From: Burkholderiales bacterium
GTDB taxonomy: Bacteria > Pseudomonadota > Gammaproteobacteria > Burkholderiales > JAHFRG01
Direction: 5' to 3'
Length of the DNA: 64,000 bases
Assembly (NCBI GenBank): GCA_035543335.1
Contig: DASZZH010000025.1
Location: 248,185-312,184 of the forward strand
The position numbers and the translations under genes are program-made. Under the pieces are notes generated by a model. The model had not been told where the DNA came from. It saw only the letters and a program-made list of their open reading frames with translations, and ran no database searches. Each line of letters begins with the position of its first letter. Position 1 is the first letter of the stretch. Shown here in pieces: positions 23,353 through 33,165 of the stretch.

Positions 23353-25476
23353 ATGAGATATTTCGTGATCCTGTGCCTCGGTCTGGGCGCGGTTCTACTA
23401 TTTTTGCTTTCCACCGCCAGCGCCAACACGGCGCTGTTTGCCCAGCACTACCCGCTGATTCTGGCGCTCAACGGTGCCATCACGCTCTGCCTTATCGGCG
23501 TGGTGACGGTCCAGTTGCTGGCGTTGCGCAAGAAGCTTTCCGCGAAAGTGTTCGGCGCGAAGCTCACCCTGCGCCTGGTACTGCTTTTCTCCCTGATGGC
23601 GGTGCTTCCCGGCGCGCTAGTGTACGCCGTCTCGGTGCAATTCCTCGCCAAGAGCATCGAGTCGTGGTTCGATGTGCGCGTCGAAAAAGCGCTGGAAGGC
23701 GGCCTGAACCTTGGGCGCACCACGTTGGATAACCTGCTCAAGGATCTCAACAAGAAAGCCGACACGATGGCGCTCTCGCTCTCTGAGCTGCCGGTCGCCG
23801 AACACCTGACCGCGCTCAACACCTTGCGCGAGCAGTTGGGCGTGCAGGAAGCCACGCTGTTCAGCCAGCGCGGCACCCTGATTGCTTTTTCCATCAGCGA
23901 GAAAAGCGGACTCATGCCGGATTTGCCGAGCTCGGCCTTGCTTAAGCAAATCCGCCGGCAGCAGGCGTATAGCGGCGCCGAGACTATTCCGGGCAAGGGT
24001 CTGTACCTGCGGGTGATGGTGCCGGTCAATGTGTTGAACGTGAACGAAGGCATCCGCGTGCTGCAACTCCTCCAGCCGGTGCCCGAGCGGCTGGCGCAAG
24101 ACGCGGAAACGGTGCAAACGGTTTACCGCGATTATCAGGAGCTTTCGCTTTCGCGCGCCGGTTTGAAGCGCCTGTATGCCATAACATTGACGCTCACCCT
24201 GCTGCTCGCGTGGCTGTCCGCCATCGCGCTGGGATTTCTCATCAGCGAACGCATGAGCGCGCCGCTCGAAATGCTTGCCGAGGGCACGCGCGCGGTGGCG
24301 CAAGGCGATTTCAGCCAGAGGCAGCCGGTGAAAAGCCGCGACGAGCTCGGCGTTCTCACGCAGTCGTTCAACCTCATGACCCACCAACTGGCGGAGGCAC
24401 GGATGGCGGCGGAGCGCCATCAAGAGCAACTGCAAACCGCCAAGGCTTATCTGGAGAGCGTGCTGGCCAACCTGTCAGCGGGGGTGCTGGCATTCGACGA
24501 AGGATTTCGTTTGCGTTCGGCCAACCCCAGCGCGGGGTATATTCTGGAAACCGAGTTTGCGCAATTGCGCGGAACCCGTCTCGAGGAATGGCGCGCCGGC
24601 CGGGCGGCTTTGGGCGTGTTGAGCCTGGAAATATTGCAATCATTCCAGCGAGCGCCCCAGGATGAGTGGGAAAAACAGGTGGAATATGGAGGGGAATCGG
24701 GGATCCGGGTGCTGTTATTGCGCGGCACCCGCCTTGCCGGCGCCGCACAGGCCGGCTATGTGGTGGTGTTCGACGACATCACTCATTTGCTGCAAGCGCA
24801 GCGTGACGCGGCCTGGGGCGAGGTGGCGCGGCGCTTGGCGCATGAAATCAAAAACCCGCTCACGCCGATCCAGCTTTCCGCCGAACGGTTGCAGCACAAG
24901 CTCGCCAACAAGCTCGATCAACGTGATTTGGAAATCCTCAAGCGCGCCACGCAAACCATCATCAGCCAGGTAGCGGCGATGCAGAACATGGTCGACGCGT
25001 TCAGCGACTATGCCCGCTCGCCGGAGCTGGCGCTGCACCCGCTCGACCTCAACCGGCTGCTGCGCGAAGTGCTGGCGCTTTATGAATCGCCGGCGCTCGC
25101 CATCAAGCTGGAGCTCGCGCCTGATCTGCCCCAGGTTCTGGGAGACAAGACCCAGTTGCGGCAGGTTATTCATAATCTGCTGCAGAATGCGCAAGACGCG
25201 CTGACCGAGGTGCCGGCGCCCGGCATCGTGGTGCGTACTGAAGCGGTGGGCGGCCGTATTCAATTGAGCATTCAGGACAACGGCAGCGGCTTCCCCGAAC
25301 AATTGATGACGCGCTTGTTTGAGCCGTATGTGACGAGCAAACCCAGGGGCACGGGCCTGGGACTCGCCATCGTCAAGAAAATCGTAGATGAGCACAGCGG
25401 CATGATTCATATTGCAAACGTTAAACCGCACGGCGCCTGCGTCAGCATCTCGCTGCCGCTGGCGCACGCGGCCTGA
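23353..25476 (+). CDS. ntrY: NtrY-type sensor histidine kinase
   Basis: A 707-residue membrane sensor. Three N-terminal hydrophobic segments lie within the first ~100 residues and another near residue 280; between them is a periplasmic sensor region of about 170 residues. Then come a HAMP segment (SERMSAPLEMLAEGTRAVAQGDF), a PAS-like region, the dimerisation/phosphoacceptor motif LAHEIKNPLTPIQLSAERL with His about residue 497, and an HATPase domain (N-box HNLLQNAQDAL, DNGSGFP, GTGLGLAIVKKIV). It is 12 bases upstream of its cognate regulator. Family members respond to nitrogen or redox cues; the signal here is unknown. Confidence 0.93.
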   Translation: MRYFVILCLGLGAVLLFLLSTASANTALFAQHYPLILALNGAITLCLIGVVTVQLLALRKKLSAKVFGAKLTLRLVLLFSLMAVLPGALVYAVSVQFLAKSIESWFDVRVEKALEGGLNLGRTTLDNLLKDLNKKADTMALSLSELPVAEHLTALNTLREQLGVQEATLFSQRGTLIAFSISEKSGLMPDLPSSALLKQIRRQQAYSGAETIPGKGLYLRVMVPVNVLNVNEGIRVLQLLQPVPERLAQDAETVQTVYRDYQELSLSRAGLKRLYAITLTLTLLLAWLSAIALGFLISERMSAPLEMLAEGTRAVAQGDFSQRQPVKSRDELGVLTQSFNLMTHQLAEARMAAERHQEQLQTAKAYLESVLANLSAGVLAFDEGFRLRSANPSAGYILETEFAQLRGTRLEEWRAGRAALGVLSLEILQSFQRAPQDEWEKQVEYGGESGIRVLLLRGTRLAGAAQAGYVVVFDDITHLLQAQRDAAWGEVARRLAHEIKNPLTPIQLSAERLQHKLANKLDQRDLEILKRATQTIISQVAAMQNMVDAFSDYARSPELALHPLDLNRLLREVLALYESPALAIKLELAPDLPQVLGDKTQLRQVIHNLLQNAQDALTEVPAPGIVVRTEAVGGRIQLSIQDNGSGFPEQLMTRLFEPYVTSKPRGTGLGLAIVKKIVDEHSGMIHIANVKPHGACVSISLPLAHAA

Positions 25477-25488
25477 TGAGATGGACGA

Positions 25489-26757
25489 ATGGCAACGAAC
25501 CAGATTTTGATTGTGGACGACGAAGTCGGCATCCGCGAACTGCTTTCGGAGATTCTCGAAGACGAAGGCTACCGGGTACGGCTGGCGGAAAATGCCAGCC
25601 AGGCGCGCGCCCAGCGTCTGGAAGCGCGGCCTGACCTGGTCTTGCTCGACATCTGGATGCCGGATACCGACGGCATCTCTCTGCTCAAGGAGTGGGCGAG
25701 CAGCGGGCTGCTTACCATGCCGGTGGTGATGATGTCCGGCCACGGCACCATCGAGACTGCGGTGGAGGCCACCCGCATAGGCGCCTTCGATTTTCTGGAA
25801 AAACCGATCGCCATGCAAAAGCTGTTGAGCACCGTGGGACGGGCGTTGAAGCACGGCACGGCTCAGGTGTTGCCGCCGCTTACGCTTAACAGTTTGGGCA
25901 AATCGCCAGCCGTCGCCGATTTGAAAAAGCGCCTGGAGCAGATAGCCAATTTGAATCAGCCGCTGCTGTTGGTAGGGGAGGTGGGAGCCGGCATGGAACT
26001 GTGCGCCCGTTTCCTGCATCAGCCCAACACCCCTTGGGTGGCGCCGCAGGACAATGCGCAACTGGCGCAAGCGCCCCAGGATCTGTTAAGCCGGGCGCGC
26101 GACGGCCTGCTGTTCTTAAGCGAAATCGGCGAGCTCACCAAGCAGGAGCAAAAAAGCTTATTGCTGGCGACCGACAAACTGGCGAAATACAACGTGCGCC
26201 TGGTTTGCGCCACCTCCAGGATGCTGCCCGCACTCGTCAGCCAGGGCGCTTTTGACGCCGAGCTCTACCAAATCATCGGGGCGCTTTCTCTGCGCGTCCC
26301 GAGCCTGCGCGAACACCGTGAAGACATACCCGATCTGGCGCGGCTCATGCTCTCGCATTGTATGGAGGCGGGCGAAACGCCGCTGCGCGAATTCAGCACC
26401 TCGGCCTTGAACGCGCTGCGCAATTACGACTGGCCCGGGAATCTGCTGCAGCTGGAAAATGCGGTAAAGACGCTCGCGCTTACCGCGCTGGAACAGGAAA
26501 TCAGCGCCGAGGAAGCGAACCGCGTGCTGGCGCAGTTCGACCTTGAACCGCAAATCGCCGACCACGGGCTGCCGCTGGATGTCTCCTTGCGCGAAGCGCG
26601 CGATGCGTTTGAGCGCGTTTACTTCAAGCATCACATCATGAAAGAGCGCGGCAATATGAGCCGGGTGGCGGAGAAAGTGGGCCTTGAGCGCACGCACCTG
26701 TACCGCAAGCTCAAGCAGCTCGGCATCAAGCTTGACCGACGCAATCATGAACAATAA
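25489..26757 (+). CDS. ntrX: NtrX-type response regulator with degenerate sigma-54 AAA+ domain
   Basis: A 422-residue regulator. The receiver (residues 1-120) has the acidic pair DDE, the phosphoacceptor Asp54 in VLLDIWMPDTDG and Lys105, so it should be phosphorylated by the kinase upstream. The central domain is clearly derived from a sigma-54 activator but broken: Walker A reads GEVGAGME instead of GExGTGKE, Walker B reads LLFLSEIGEL, and the segment that should hold GAFTGA is missing. A Fis-type helix-turn-helix closes the protein (ERGNMSRVAEKVGLERTHLYRKLKQLGI). It probably binds DNA as a phosphorylation switch but cannot drive sigma-54 open-complex formation. Confidence 0.92.
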   Translation: MATNQILIVDDEVGIRELLSEILEDEGYRVRLAENASQARAQRLEARPDLVLLDIWMPDTDGISLLKEWASSGLLTMPVVMMSGHGTIETAVEATRIGAFDFLEKPIAMQKLLSTVGRALKHGTAQVLPPLTLNSLGKSPAVADLKKRLEQIANLNQPLLLVGEVGAGMELCARFLHQPNTPWVAPQDNAQLAQAPQDLLSRARDGLLFLSEIGELTKQEQKSLLLATDKLAKYNVRLVCATSRMLPALVSQGAFDAELYQIIGALSLRVPSLREHREDIPDLARLMLSHCMEAGETPLREFSTSALNALRNYDWPGNLLQLENAVKTLALTALEQEISAEEANRVLAQFDLEPQIADHGLPLDVSLREARDAFERVYFKHHIMKERGNMSRVAEKVGLERTHLYRKLKQLGIKLDRRNHEQ

Positions 26758-26817
26758 GTTTTTTTGCAAGCTTCGCGCCTCACGATAGGTTCCAGTTATA
26801 ATTGCGATAAAATGTTT

Positions 26818-27089
26818 AGAACCTATCTCAACAATATCCGCGCGATGCGTTGCGGGTCAAAACGGGATGGATGCAAGGCGCGAGGGCGTAGTGCTACTCA
26901 GTAGTAACGCAAGCCCGAGCAACGACGCAGACGCCCGTTTTGGGCGCAACCCGCAGGGACGGGGCGATGGGAGCGCATTTCGTCGTTGCTCGCCGCTTGC
27001 AGTGGACGGGCACTGCGGCGCGGCTCGCGCCTAAAACTGCAACCCCCATCGCCGCCGTCGCACACGTGGCTATTATTGAGATAGGTTCT
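26818..27089. repeat. Non-coding inverted-repeat element, copy 2 (272 bp), between ntrX and tkt
   Basis: The 453-base ntrX-tkt gap consists mainly of this element. Its ends are inverted repeats of about 19 bases (26818-26836 and 27071-27089) with the same AGAACCTATCTCA outer sequence as copy 1. Inside are GGATGCAAGGCGCGA, a small hairpin around CTACTCAGTAG, CCGAGCAACGACGCAGAC, GCAACCCGCAGGGACGGGGC, and CGTCGTTGCTCG, which is the inverted partner of CGAGCAACGACG and could form a long stem. A half copy of the end (GATAGGTTCC) lies at 26784-26793. The remaining 121 bases before tkt hold its presumed leader and nothing else recognisable. Confidence 0.85.
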
Positions 27090-27210
27090 CTTGCCGGAAC
27101 CCCCGGGCGGGGTAATAATTCGCCAGTCTTTGCTGTTCTTAAATAACCTTTGCTACCGAATCCCCGCCCCTTACTACTGCAGCGGGTGAGATCAATACAG
27201 GGACCCGTTA

Positions 27211-29202
27211 ATGGCAACACGCAAGGATTTGACCAACGCGATTCGCGCGCTGGCGATGGACGCCGTGCAGAAAGCGAATTCCGGCCACCCCGGCATGCCG
27301 ATGGGAATGGCGGAAATCGCCGAAGTGCTGTGGAATCACCATCTGCGGCACAACCCGGCCAATCCCAAATGGCCGGACCGCGACCGTTTTATCCTCAGTA
27401 ACGGCCACGGCGCAATGCTGCAGTATGCGTTGTTGCATCTCACCGGCTACGACTTGCCGATGGAGGAGCTGAAGCGCTTCCGCCAACTGCATTCCAAAAC
27501 CCCCGGCCATCCGGAATACGGCTGCACGCCGGGAATTGAAACCACCTCCGGCCCGCTCGGCCAGGGGCTGGCCAATGCAGTGGGCATGGCGATTGCCGAG
27601 AAGGTACTCGCCTCCACTTTCAACCGCCCCGGTTTCGACATCGTCAATCATTACACCTACGTCTTCCTCGGCGACGGCTGCCTGATGGAAGGGATTTCGC
27701 ATGAAGCCTGCTCGCTCGCCGGAACACTGGGCCTGGGCAAGCTCATTGCCATTTACGATGACAACGGCATTTCAATAGACGGCCATGTCGAGGGCTGGTT
27801 CACCGATGACACGCCCAAGCGCTTCGAGGCTTACGGTTGGCATGTAATTCCCAAGGTGGACGGCCACAACTTTGATGCGGTGGATGCCGCGATCGAGAAG
27901 GCGAAGCAGGTTAGCGACAGGTCCACGCTGATCTGCTGCAAGACAGTAATCGGTATGGGCGCGCCCAACAAGGCAGGCAGCCACGATGCGCACGGCGCGG
28001 CTTTGGGCGAAGCGGAAGTCGCGGCCACCCGCGCCAACATCGGCTGGAATCATCCGCCGTTTGAAATCCCGAAAGATGTTTATGCGGGCTGGGATGCGCG
28101 CGGCCGCGGCGCCAAGCTGGAGAGCGAGTGGAGGCTCAGGTTTTCCGAATACGCGAAACAATATCCCGGGGAAGCCGCGGAATTCACCCGCCGCATGAAT
28201 GGCGAATTGCCTGCGGATTTCCGCGAGCATGTGGCGCAATTGATTTCCAAAGCAAACGAAAAAGCCGAGAGCATCGCCACCCGCAAGGCGTCGCAAAACG
28301 CTATCGGAGGCTTGGCGCCGATTCTCCCCGAGCTTATTGGCGGCTCGGCCGATCTCACCGGCTCGAATCTCACCTTGTGGTCGGGTTCGCGCGCTGTCGA
28401 TAAGAAGGATGGCGGCAACTATATTTATTACGGCGTGCGCGAATTCGGCATGGCGGCGATCATGAGCGGGCTCGCCCTGCACGGCGGAGTCATACCTTAT
28501 AGCGGAACCTTCCTGATGTTCTCCGAGTATGCGCGCAACGCGCTGCGGCTGGCGGCATTGATGAAGATCCGCACGATTTTTGTTTTCACCCACGATTCCA
28601 TCGGGCTTGGCGAAGACGGCCCGACCCATCAGGCGGTGGAGCAGGCGGCGACGCTACGGCTTATTCCCAACATGGACGTGTGGCGCCCCTGCGATACGGT
28701 GGAATCGGTGGTGGCGTGGGCGCAGGCGATCGAGCGCAGAAACGGGCCCTCCTCCTTGTTGTTTACCCGCCAGAACCTGCCTTTCCAAAAGCGCGACGCC
28801 GTCAGCCTTGCCCATATCGCGAAGGGGGGTTATGTTCTTGCGGAAACGCCGGGAGGAAAACCGCGCGCGGTAATCATCGCCACCGGTTCGGAAGTCGAAC
28901 TCGCCATGGGCGCGCAAAAAGCCCTCGCCGAAGAAGGTGTCGCGGTGCGCGTGGTGTCGATGCCCAGCACCTCGGTGTTCGACCGCCAGGAGGAAGCTTA
29001 CAAATCTTCAGTGCTGCCCAAGGGCGTGATCCGGGTGGCGGTGGAAGCGGGTGTCACCGACGGCTGGCGCAAGTATGTCGGGCTGGAAGGCGCCGTGGTG
29101 GGAATAGACCGCTTCGGTGAGTCGGCGCCCGCCGCGGATTTGTTCAAGTACTTTGGGTTTACTGTCGAGAATGTGGTTAAAGCCGTGAAAAGCGTGGTTT
29201 GA
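27211..29202 (+). CDS. tkt: Transketolase
   Basis: TPP-dependent transfer of two-carbon units; in this context it serves the Calvin cycle regeneration phase as well as the pentose phosphate pathway. The 663-residue protein has the N-terminal [20 protein letters not shown] motif, the TPP-binding [18 protein letters not shown] stretch, and the pyrimidine-domain and C-terminal segments ([14 protein letters not shown]). It heads a same-strand run tkt-gap-pgk-pyk-fba with gaps of 30-155 bases. Confidence 0.97.
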   Translation: MATRKDLTNAIRALAMDAVQKANSGHPGMPMGMAEIAEVLWNHHLRHNPANPKWPDRDRFILSNGHGAMLQYALLHLTGYDLPMEELKRFRQLHSKTPGHPEYGCTPGIETTSGPLGQGLANAVGMAIAEKVLASTFNRPGFDIVNHYTYVFLGDGCLMEGISHEACSLAGTLGLGKLIAIYDDNGISIDGHVEGWFTDDTPKRFEAYGWHVIPKVDGHNFDAVDAAIEKAKQVSDRSTLICCKTVIGMGAPNKAGSHDAHGAALGEAEVAATRANIGWNHPPFEIPKDVYAGWDARGRGAKLESEWRLRFSEYAKQYPGEAAEFTRRMNGELPADFREHVAQLISKANEKAESIATRKASQNAIGGLAPILPELIGGSADLTGSNLTLWSGSRAVDKKDGGNYIYYGVREFGMAAIMSGLALHGGVIPYSGTFLMFSEYARNALRLAALMKIRTIFVFTHDSIGLGEDGPTHQAVEQAATLRLIPNMDVWRPCDTVESVVAWAQAIERRNGPSSLLFTRQNLPFQKRDAVSLAHIAKGGYVLAETPGGKPRAVIIATGSEVELAMGAQKALAEEGVAVRVVSMPSTSVFDRQEEAYKSSVLPKGVIRVAVEAGVTDGWRKYVGLEGAVVGIDRFGESAPAADLFKYFGFTVENVVKAVKSVV

Positions 29203-29271
29203 AACCTCATCCCCCGCGTTCCAGGTGCCCGCTGCAGTAAAATAAGGCTTTTTCCCTGAAGGAGCGAAACA

Positions 29272-30285
29272 ATGGCCATTCGTGTCGCTATCAACGGTTA
29301 CGGGCGCATCGGCCGCAACATTCTGCGCGCGCTCTATGAATCCGGGCGCCACCAAGAGATCCAGATCGTCGCCATCAATGATCTGGGCAATGCCGAGACC
29401 AACGCCCATCTCACCCGTTACGACACAACACATGGCCGTTTTCACGGCACCGTGCAAGTGGACGGCGACAGCATGGTCGTCAACGGCGACCGCATAAAAG
29501 TGCTGGCAATGCGCAATCCGGCGGAGCTGCCGTGGAAAGAACTCGCCATTGACGTTGTGCACGAGTGCACCGGGCTTTTCACCAGCAAGGAGAAAGCCTC
29601 CGCCCATCTCAGGGCCGGCGCAAAAAAAGTCATCATCTCCGCGCCCGGCGGCAAAGATGTGGACGCCACCGTAGTGTACGGCGTGAACCACAAGATGCTC
29701 AAGCCTTCGCACACCGTGATTTCCAACGCCTCCTGCACCACCAACTGCCTGGCGCCGCTGGCCAAGGTGCTGCATGAGAAAATCGGCATTGTCAGCGGTC
29801 TGATGACCACGGTGCATGCTTATACCAACGATCAGGTGCTTACCGACGTCTACCACGAAGACCTGCGCCGCGCCCGCTCCGCCACCATGTCGATGATCCC
29901 CACCAAGACCGGAGCGGCGGCGGCGGTGGGCCTGGTGCTGCCGGAGCTTAACGGCAAGCTCGACGGTTTTGCGGTGCGCGTTCCGACGATCAACGTTTCG
30001 CTTGTCGATTTGAGCTTCATCGCCAAGCGCCCGACCAGTACCGAGGAAATCAACAAGGTGATGAAGGAAGCCGCACAGGGCGAATTGAAAGGCCTCCTCA
30101 ACTACAACGACAAGCCGCTGGTGTCAGTGGACTTCAACCACGACCCGGCCTCTTCGATTTTCGACGCCACGCTCACCAAGGTGAGCAACGGCACGATGGT
30201 CAAAGTGTTGTCTTGGTATGATAACGAATGGGGTTTCAGCAACCGCATGCTGGATGTGACGGTTGCCTGGATGAATGCCAAATGA
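29272..30285 (+). CDS. gap: Glyceraldehyde-3-phosphate dehydrogenase
   Basis: Phosphorylating GAPDH, used in both glycolysis and the Calvin cycle. It has 337 residues with the Rossmann start [19 protein letters not shown] and the catalytic Cys motif [18 protein letters not shown] good ribosome site (GAAGGAG) precedes ATG 29272. After the Rossmann beta2 strand the sequence has [12 protein letters not shown]; cofactor preference (NAD versus NADP) was not resolved by eye. It is followed by pgk after 29 bases. Confidence 0.97.
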   Translation: MAIRVAINGYGRIGRNILRALYESGRHQEIQIVAINDLGNAETNAHLTRYDTTHGRFHGTVQVDGDSMVVNGDRIKVLAMRNPAELPWKELAIDVVHECTGLFTSKEKASAHLRAGAKKVIISAPGGKDVDATVVYGVNHKMLKPSHTVISNASCTTNCLAPLAKVLHEKIGIVSGLMTTVHAYTNDQVLTDVYHEDLRRARSATMSMIPTKTGAAAAVGLVLPELNGKLDGFAVRVPTINVSLVDLSFIAKRPTSTEEINKVMKEAAQGELKGLLNYNDKPLVSVDFNHDPASSIFDATLTKVSNGTMVKVLSWYDNEWGFSNRMLDVTVAWMNAK

Positions 30286-30314
30286 AACAACGGGTGAATG
30301 CCAGGTAAGCCGCG

Positions 30315-31496
30315 ATGCGTATTTTGAAAATGACCGATCTCGATCTCGCGGGGAAACGCGTGCTGATCCGCGAAGATCTCAACGTGCCGCTCAAGAACGG
30401 CGAGGTTTTAGACGATACGCGCATCCGCGCGTCAATCCCGACGATTGAGCATGCTCTGAAAAACCGCGCCAGAGTAATGCTCATGTCGCACCTCGGACGA
30501 CCCGAGGAAGGCAAGTACGATGAAGCCAATTCCTTGAAACCGGTGGCGCGCCGCCTTTCGAAATTGCTGAAGCGTGAAGTGAAATTTCTGAACAACTGGC
30601 TGAACGGCGTCGAAGTTGCTCCCGGCGAAGTCGTGCTGTTCGAGAACGTTCGCTTCAACAAGGGCGAGAAGAAAAACGGCGACGAGCTGGCAAGGCAAAT
30701 GGCCGGGCTTTGCGATGTCTACGTGATGGACGCCTTTGGCACCGCACACCGCGCTGAAGCCTCGACTCATGGGGTTGCTAAATTCGCCAAGGTCGCCTGC
30801 GCCGGGTTGTTGCTCGCGGCAGAACTAGAGGCGCTGGGCCGAGCGCTTGAGAACCCGAAGCGGCCGCAGATTGCCATCGTCGGCGGCTCCAAGGTTTCGA
30901 CCAAGCTCACGGCGCTTAAATCCTTGAGCCAAGTGGTGGATCAGTTGATAGTCGGCGGCGGGATTGCCAATACCTTCATGCTTGCGGTAGGCCTGCCGAT
31001 AGGCAAATCACTCGTTGAGGCGAGAATGGTTGATGAGGCGCGCGGCATTATCGACTTGGCGCGCGCCAAGGGCGGTGATGTACCCATTCCCATGGACGTG
31101 GTGTGCGCGAAAGAATTTTCCGAGACGGCCAAGGCGACTTTGAAAGATGCCAGAGAGGTGGCGGACGATGATTTAATCATGGATATCGGTCCCAAAACCA
31201 GCGCGAAATTCGCAAGCGTTTTGGAAAAAGCCGGCACCATTTTGTGGAACGGGCCGCTGGGCGTGTTCGAATTCGACCAGTTCGGCGGAGGCACCCGGGC
31301 CCTGGCTCTGGCAATAGCAAAATCCAAAGCTTTTTCCATTGCGGCTGGCGGAGACACGCTCGCGGCAATAGCGAAATACGGGGTAGCCGGGCAGATTTCG
31401 TATATTTCCACCGGCGGCGGCGCGTTTCTCGAATTTATTGAAGGCAAGAAACTTCCTGCGGTGGAAATTCTGGAACAGCGGGCGGAGAAACAGTGA
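30315..31496 (+). CDS. pgk: Phosphoglycerate kinase
   Basis: Interconverts 1,3-bisphosphoglycerate and 3-phosphoglycerate with ATP. The 393-residue monomer shows the N-terminal substrate block [43 protein letters not shown], and the nucleotide-domain motif [13 protein letters not shown] with AGGDTLAAI. It lies between gap and pyk on the same strand, as expected for a betaproteobacterial cbb/glycolytic cluster. Confidence 0.97.
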   Translation: MRILKMTDLDLAGKRVLIREDLNVPLKNGEVLDDTRIRASIPTIEHALKNRARVMLMSHLGRPEEGKYDEANSLKPVARRLSKLLKREVKFLNNWLNGVEVAPGEVVLFENVRFNKGEKKNGDELARQMAGLCDVYVMDAFGTAHRAEASTHGVAKFAKVACAGLLLAAELEALGRALENPKRPQIAIVGGSKVSTKLTALKSLSQVVDQLIVGGGIANTFMLAVGLPIGKSLVEARMVDEARGIIDLARAKGGDVPIPMDVVCAKEFSETAKATLKDAREVADDDLIMDIGPKTSAKFASVLEKAGTILWNGPLGVFEFDQFGGGTRALALAIAKSKAFSIAAGGDTLAAIAKYGVAGQISYISTGGGAFLEFIEGKKLPAVEILEQRAEKQ

Positions 31497-31577
31497 GGTG
31501 TGATGAGCAAGGTGCCGGGAATTTGCTAAAGTAACCCATCTTTATACCCTTTACTCTCCTTACTCCTCACAACATTT

Positions 31578-33011
31578 ATGTTGCGCAGAACCAAAATCGT
31601 TGCCACCCTCGGCCCCGCCTCCAGCGATCCGAAAATCGTGGAACGAATGATTGCCGCAGGCGTGGATGTGGTGCGCATGAACTTCTCCCATGGCACGGCG
31701 CAGGATCACCTTTCCCGCGCTGAAACGGTGCGCGAGGCGGCACGCAAGGTTGGCCGCACGGTCGGCATCATCGCTGACCTGCAGGGCCCGAAAATCCGTA
31801 TCGGCCAATTCGAGCAGGGCAAAATTACGCTTAATTCCGGCGATACCTTCATTCTTGACGCAGATTGCGCGCGCGGCAACCAGGAACGCGTCGGGCTGGA
31901 TTACAAGGAATTGCCGCGCGATGTTGCGGAGGGTTCGGTGCTGCTGCTTAACGACGGGCGGATCGTGCTCGACGTGCAGGGGGTACGCGGCAACGAAATC
32001 ATTTGCAAAGTGCGCCACGGCGGCGTGCTGTCAAACAACAAAGGCATCAACCGCCAAGGCGGGGGCCTGACCGCACCGGCGTTGACCGCCAAGGACACGG
32101 AAGACATCAAGACCGCGGTCATGCTCAAGGCGGATTATCTCGCGGTGTCGTTTCCGAAAAGCGGAGCCGACATGCGTATTGCGCGCGAGTTGTTGCGCAA
32201 TGTCAACAGCCAAGCGCTGCTGATTGCCAAGATCGAACGGGCCGAGGCGGTACCCATGCTCCAGGACATCATGGAAGCCTGCGATGGCATCATGGTGGCG
32301 CGCGGTGATCTGGCGGTCGAAGTGGGTGATGCCGCGGTGCCGGCGCTGCAGAAGCGCATGATCCGGGTGGCGCGCGAGATGAACAAGCTTGCCATCACCG
32401 CGACGCAGATGATGGAATCCATGATCGAGAGCCCGATCCCCACCCGCGCCGAGGTTTCGGATGTGGCGAATGCCGTGCTCGACGGCACCGACGCAGTCAT
32501 GTTGTCGGCGGAAACCGCGTCCGGCAAATACCCGGTGCAAACAGTGGAAGCAATGAGCCGCATCTGCCTCGAGGCGGAGAAATCAACCGAGGTCACGCTT
32601 GATCGGGAGTTTCTCGATCGCGTTTTCACCCGTGTCGACCAGTCGATAGCCATGGCGGCGCTGTTTACCGCCTACCATTTGAAAGTGAAGGCGATCGCCG
32701 CGTTCACTCAATCCGGCTCGACCGCATTGTGGATGTCGCGGCTGAATTGCGGCGTGCCGATTTATGCGCTGACTACGGAAGCCTCAACACGATACCGCGT
32801 AAGCCTGTTTCGCGACACCTATCCGCTGATGGTGCAATACTTCGGCCAGGATCGCGAGGAGCTGTTGCGTGAAGCGGAAAAAGTGCTTTTGGCGAACGGT
32901 GTGGTGCGCGAAGGAGATTTGATTGTGCTCACTATCGGCGAGCCTATCGGCAAGTCAGGCGGGACCAACACGATGAAAATTGTTAAAGTTGGCGCGCACC
33001 GCCAAATGTGA
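31578..33011 (+). CDS. pyk: Pyruvate kinase
   Basis: Transfers phosphate from PEP to ADP. The 477-residue protein starts RRTKIVATLGPASSDPKIVE and carries MNFSHGTAQDHLSRA, the active-site lysine region LLIAKIERAEAVPML, MVARGDLAVEVG, and the C-terminal domain ending in TIGEPIGKSGGTNTMKI. The C-terminal regulatory domain is of ordinary size. It follows pgk and precedes a class I aldolase. Confidence 0.96.
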   Translation: MLRRTKIVATLGPASSDPKIVERMIAAGVDVVRMNFSHGTAQDHLSRAETVREAARKVGRTVGIIADLQGPKIRIGQFEQGKITLNSGDTFILDADCARGNQERVGLDYKELPRDVAEGSVLLLNDGRIVLDVQGVRGNEIICKVRHGGVLSNNKGINRQGGGLTAPALTAKDTEDIKTAVMLKADYLAVSFPKSGADMRIARELLRNVNSQALLIAKIERAEAVPMLQDIMEACDGIMVARGDLAVEVGDAAVPALQKRMIRVAREMNKLAITATQMMESMIESPIPTRAEVSDVANAVLDGTDAVMLSAETASGKYPVQTVEAMSRICLEAEKSTEVTLDREFLDRVFTRVDQSIAMAALFTAYHLKVKAIAAFTQSGSTALWMSRLNCGVPIYALTTEASTRYRVSLFRDTYPLMVQYFGQDREELLREAEKVLLANGVVREGDLIVLTIGEPIGKSGGTNTMKIVKVGAHRQM

Positions 33012-33165
33012 CAATTTCGGCGGAGGCTAACTTGGCTAATCAAGTTAAGCGCAGCGGCCGCAGCCAAAATCGTCACAGGCGAAAGCGTAATTTATTGACG
33101 GCATGCGGCGAGCGCTTTTTCACGGCAGACGTTCGCCGCCAGTATATTAATCAGGAGGTAAGGCT

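Noticed and set aside
24715-26070. 451-codon minus-strand frame opposite ntrY/ntrX
   Set aside because: Antisense artefact of two well-supported plus-strand genes; no motif seen.
33090-33150. TTGACG and TATATT as a promoter pair upstream of the aldolase
   Set aside because: The two hexamers are 42 bases apart, too far for one sigma-70 promoter; at most one of them is used.
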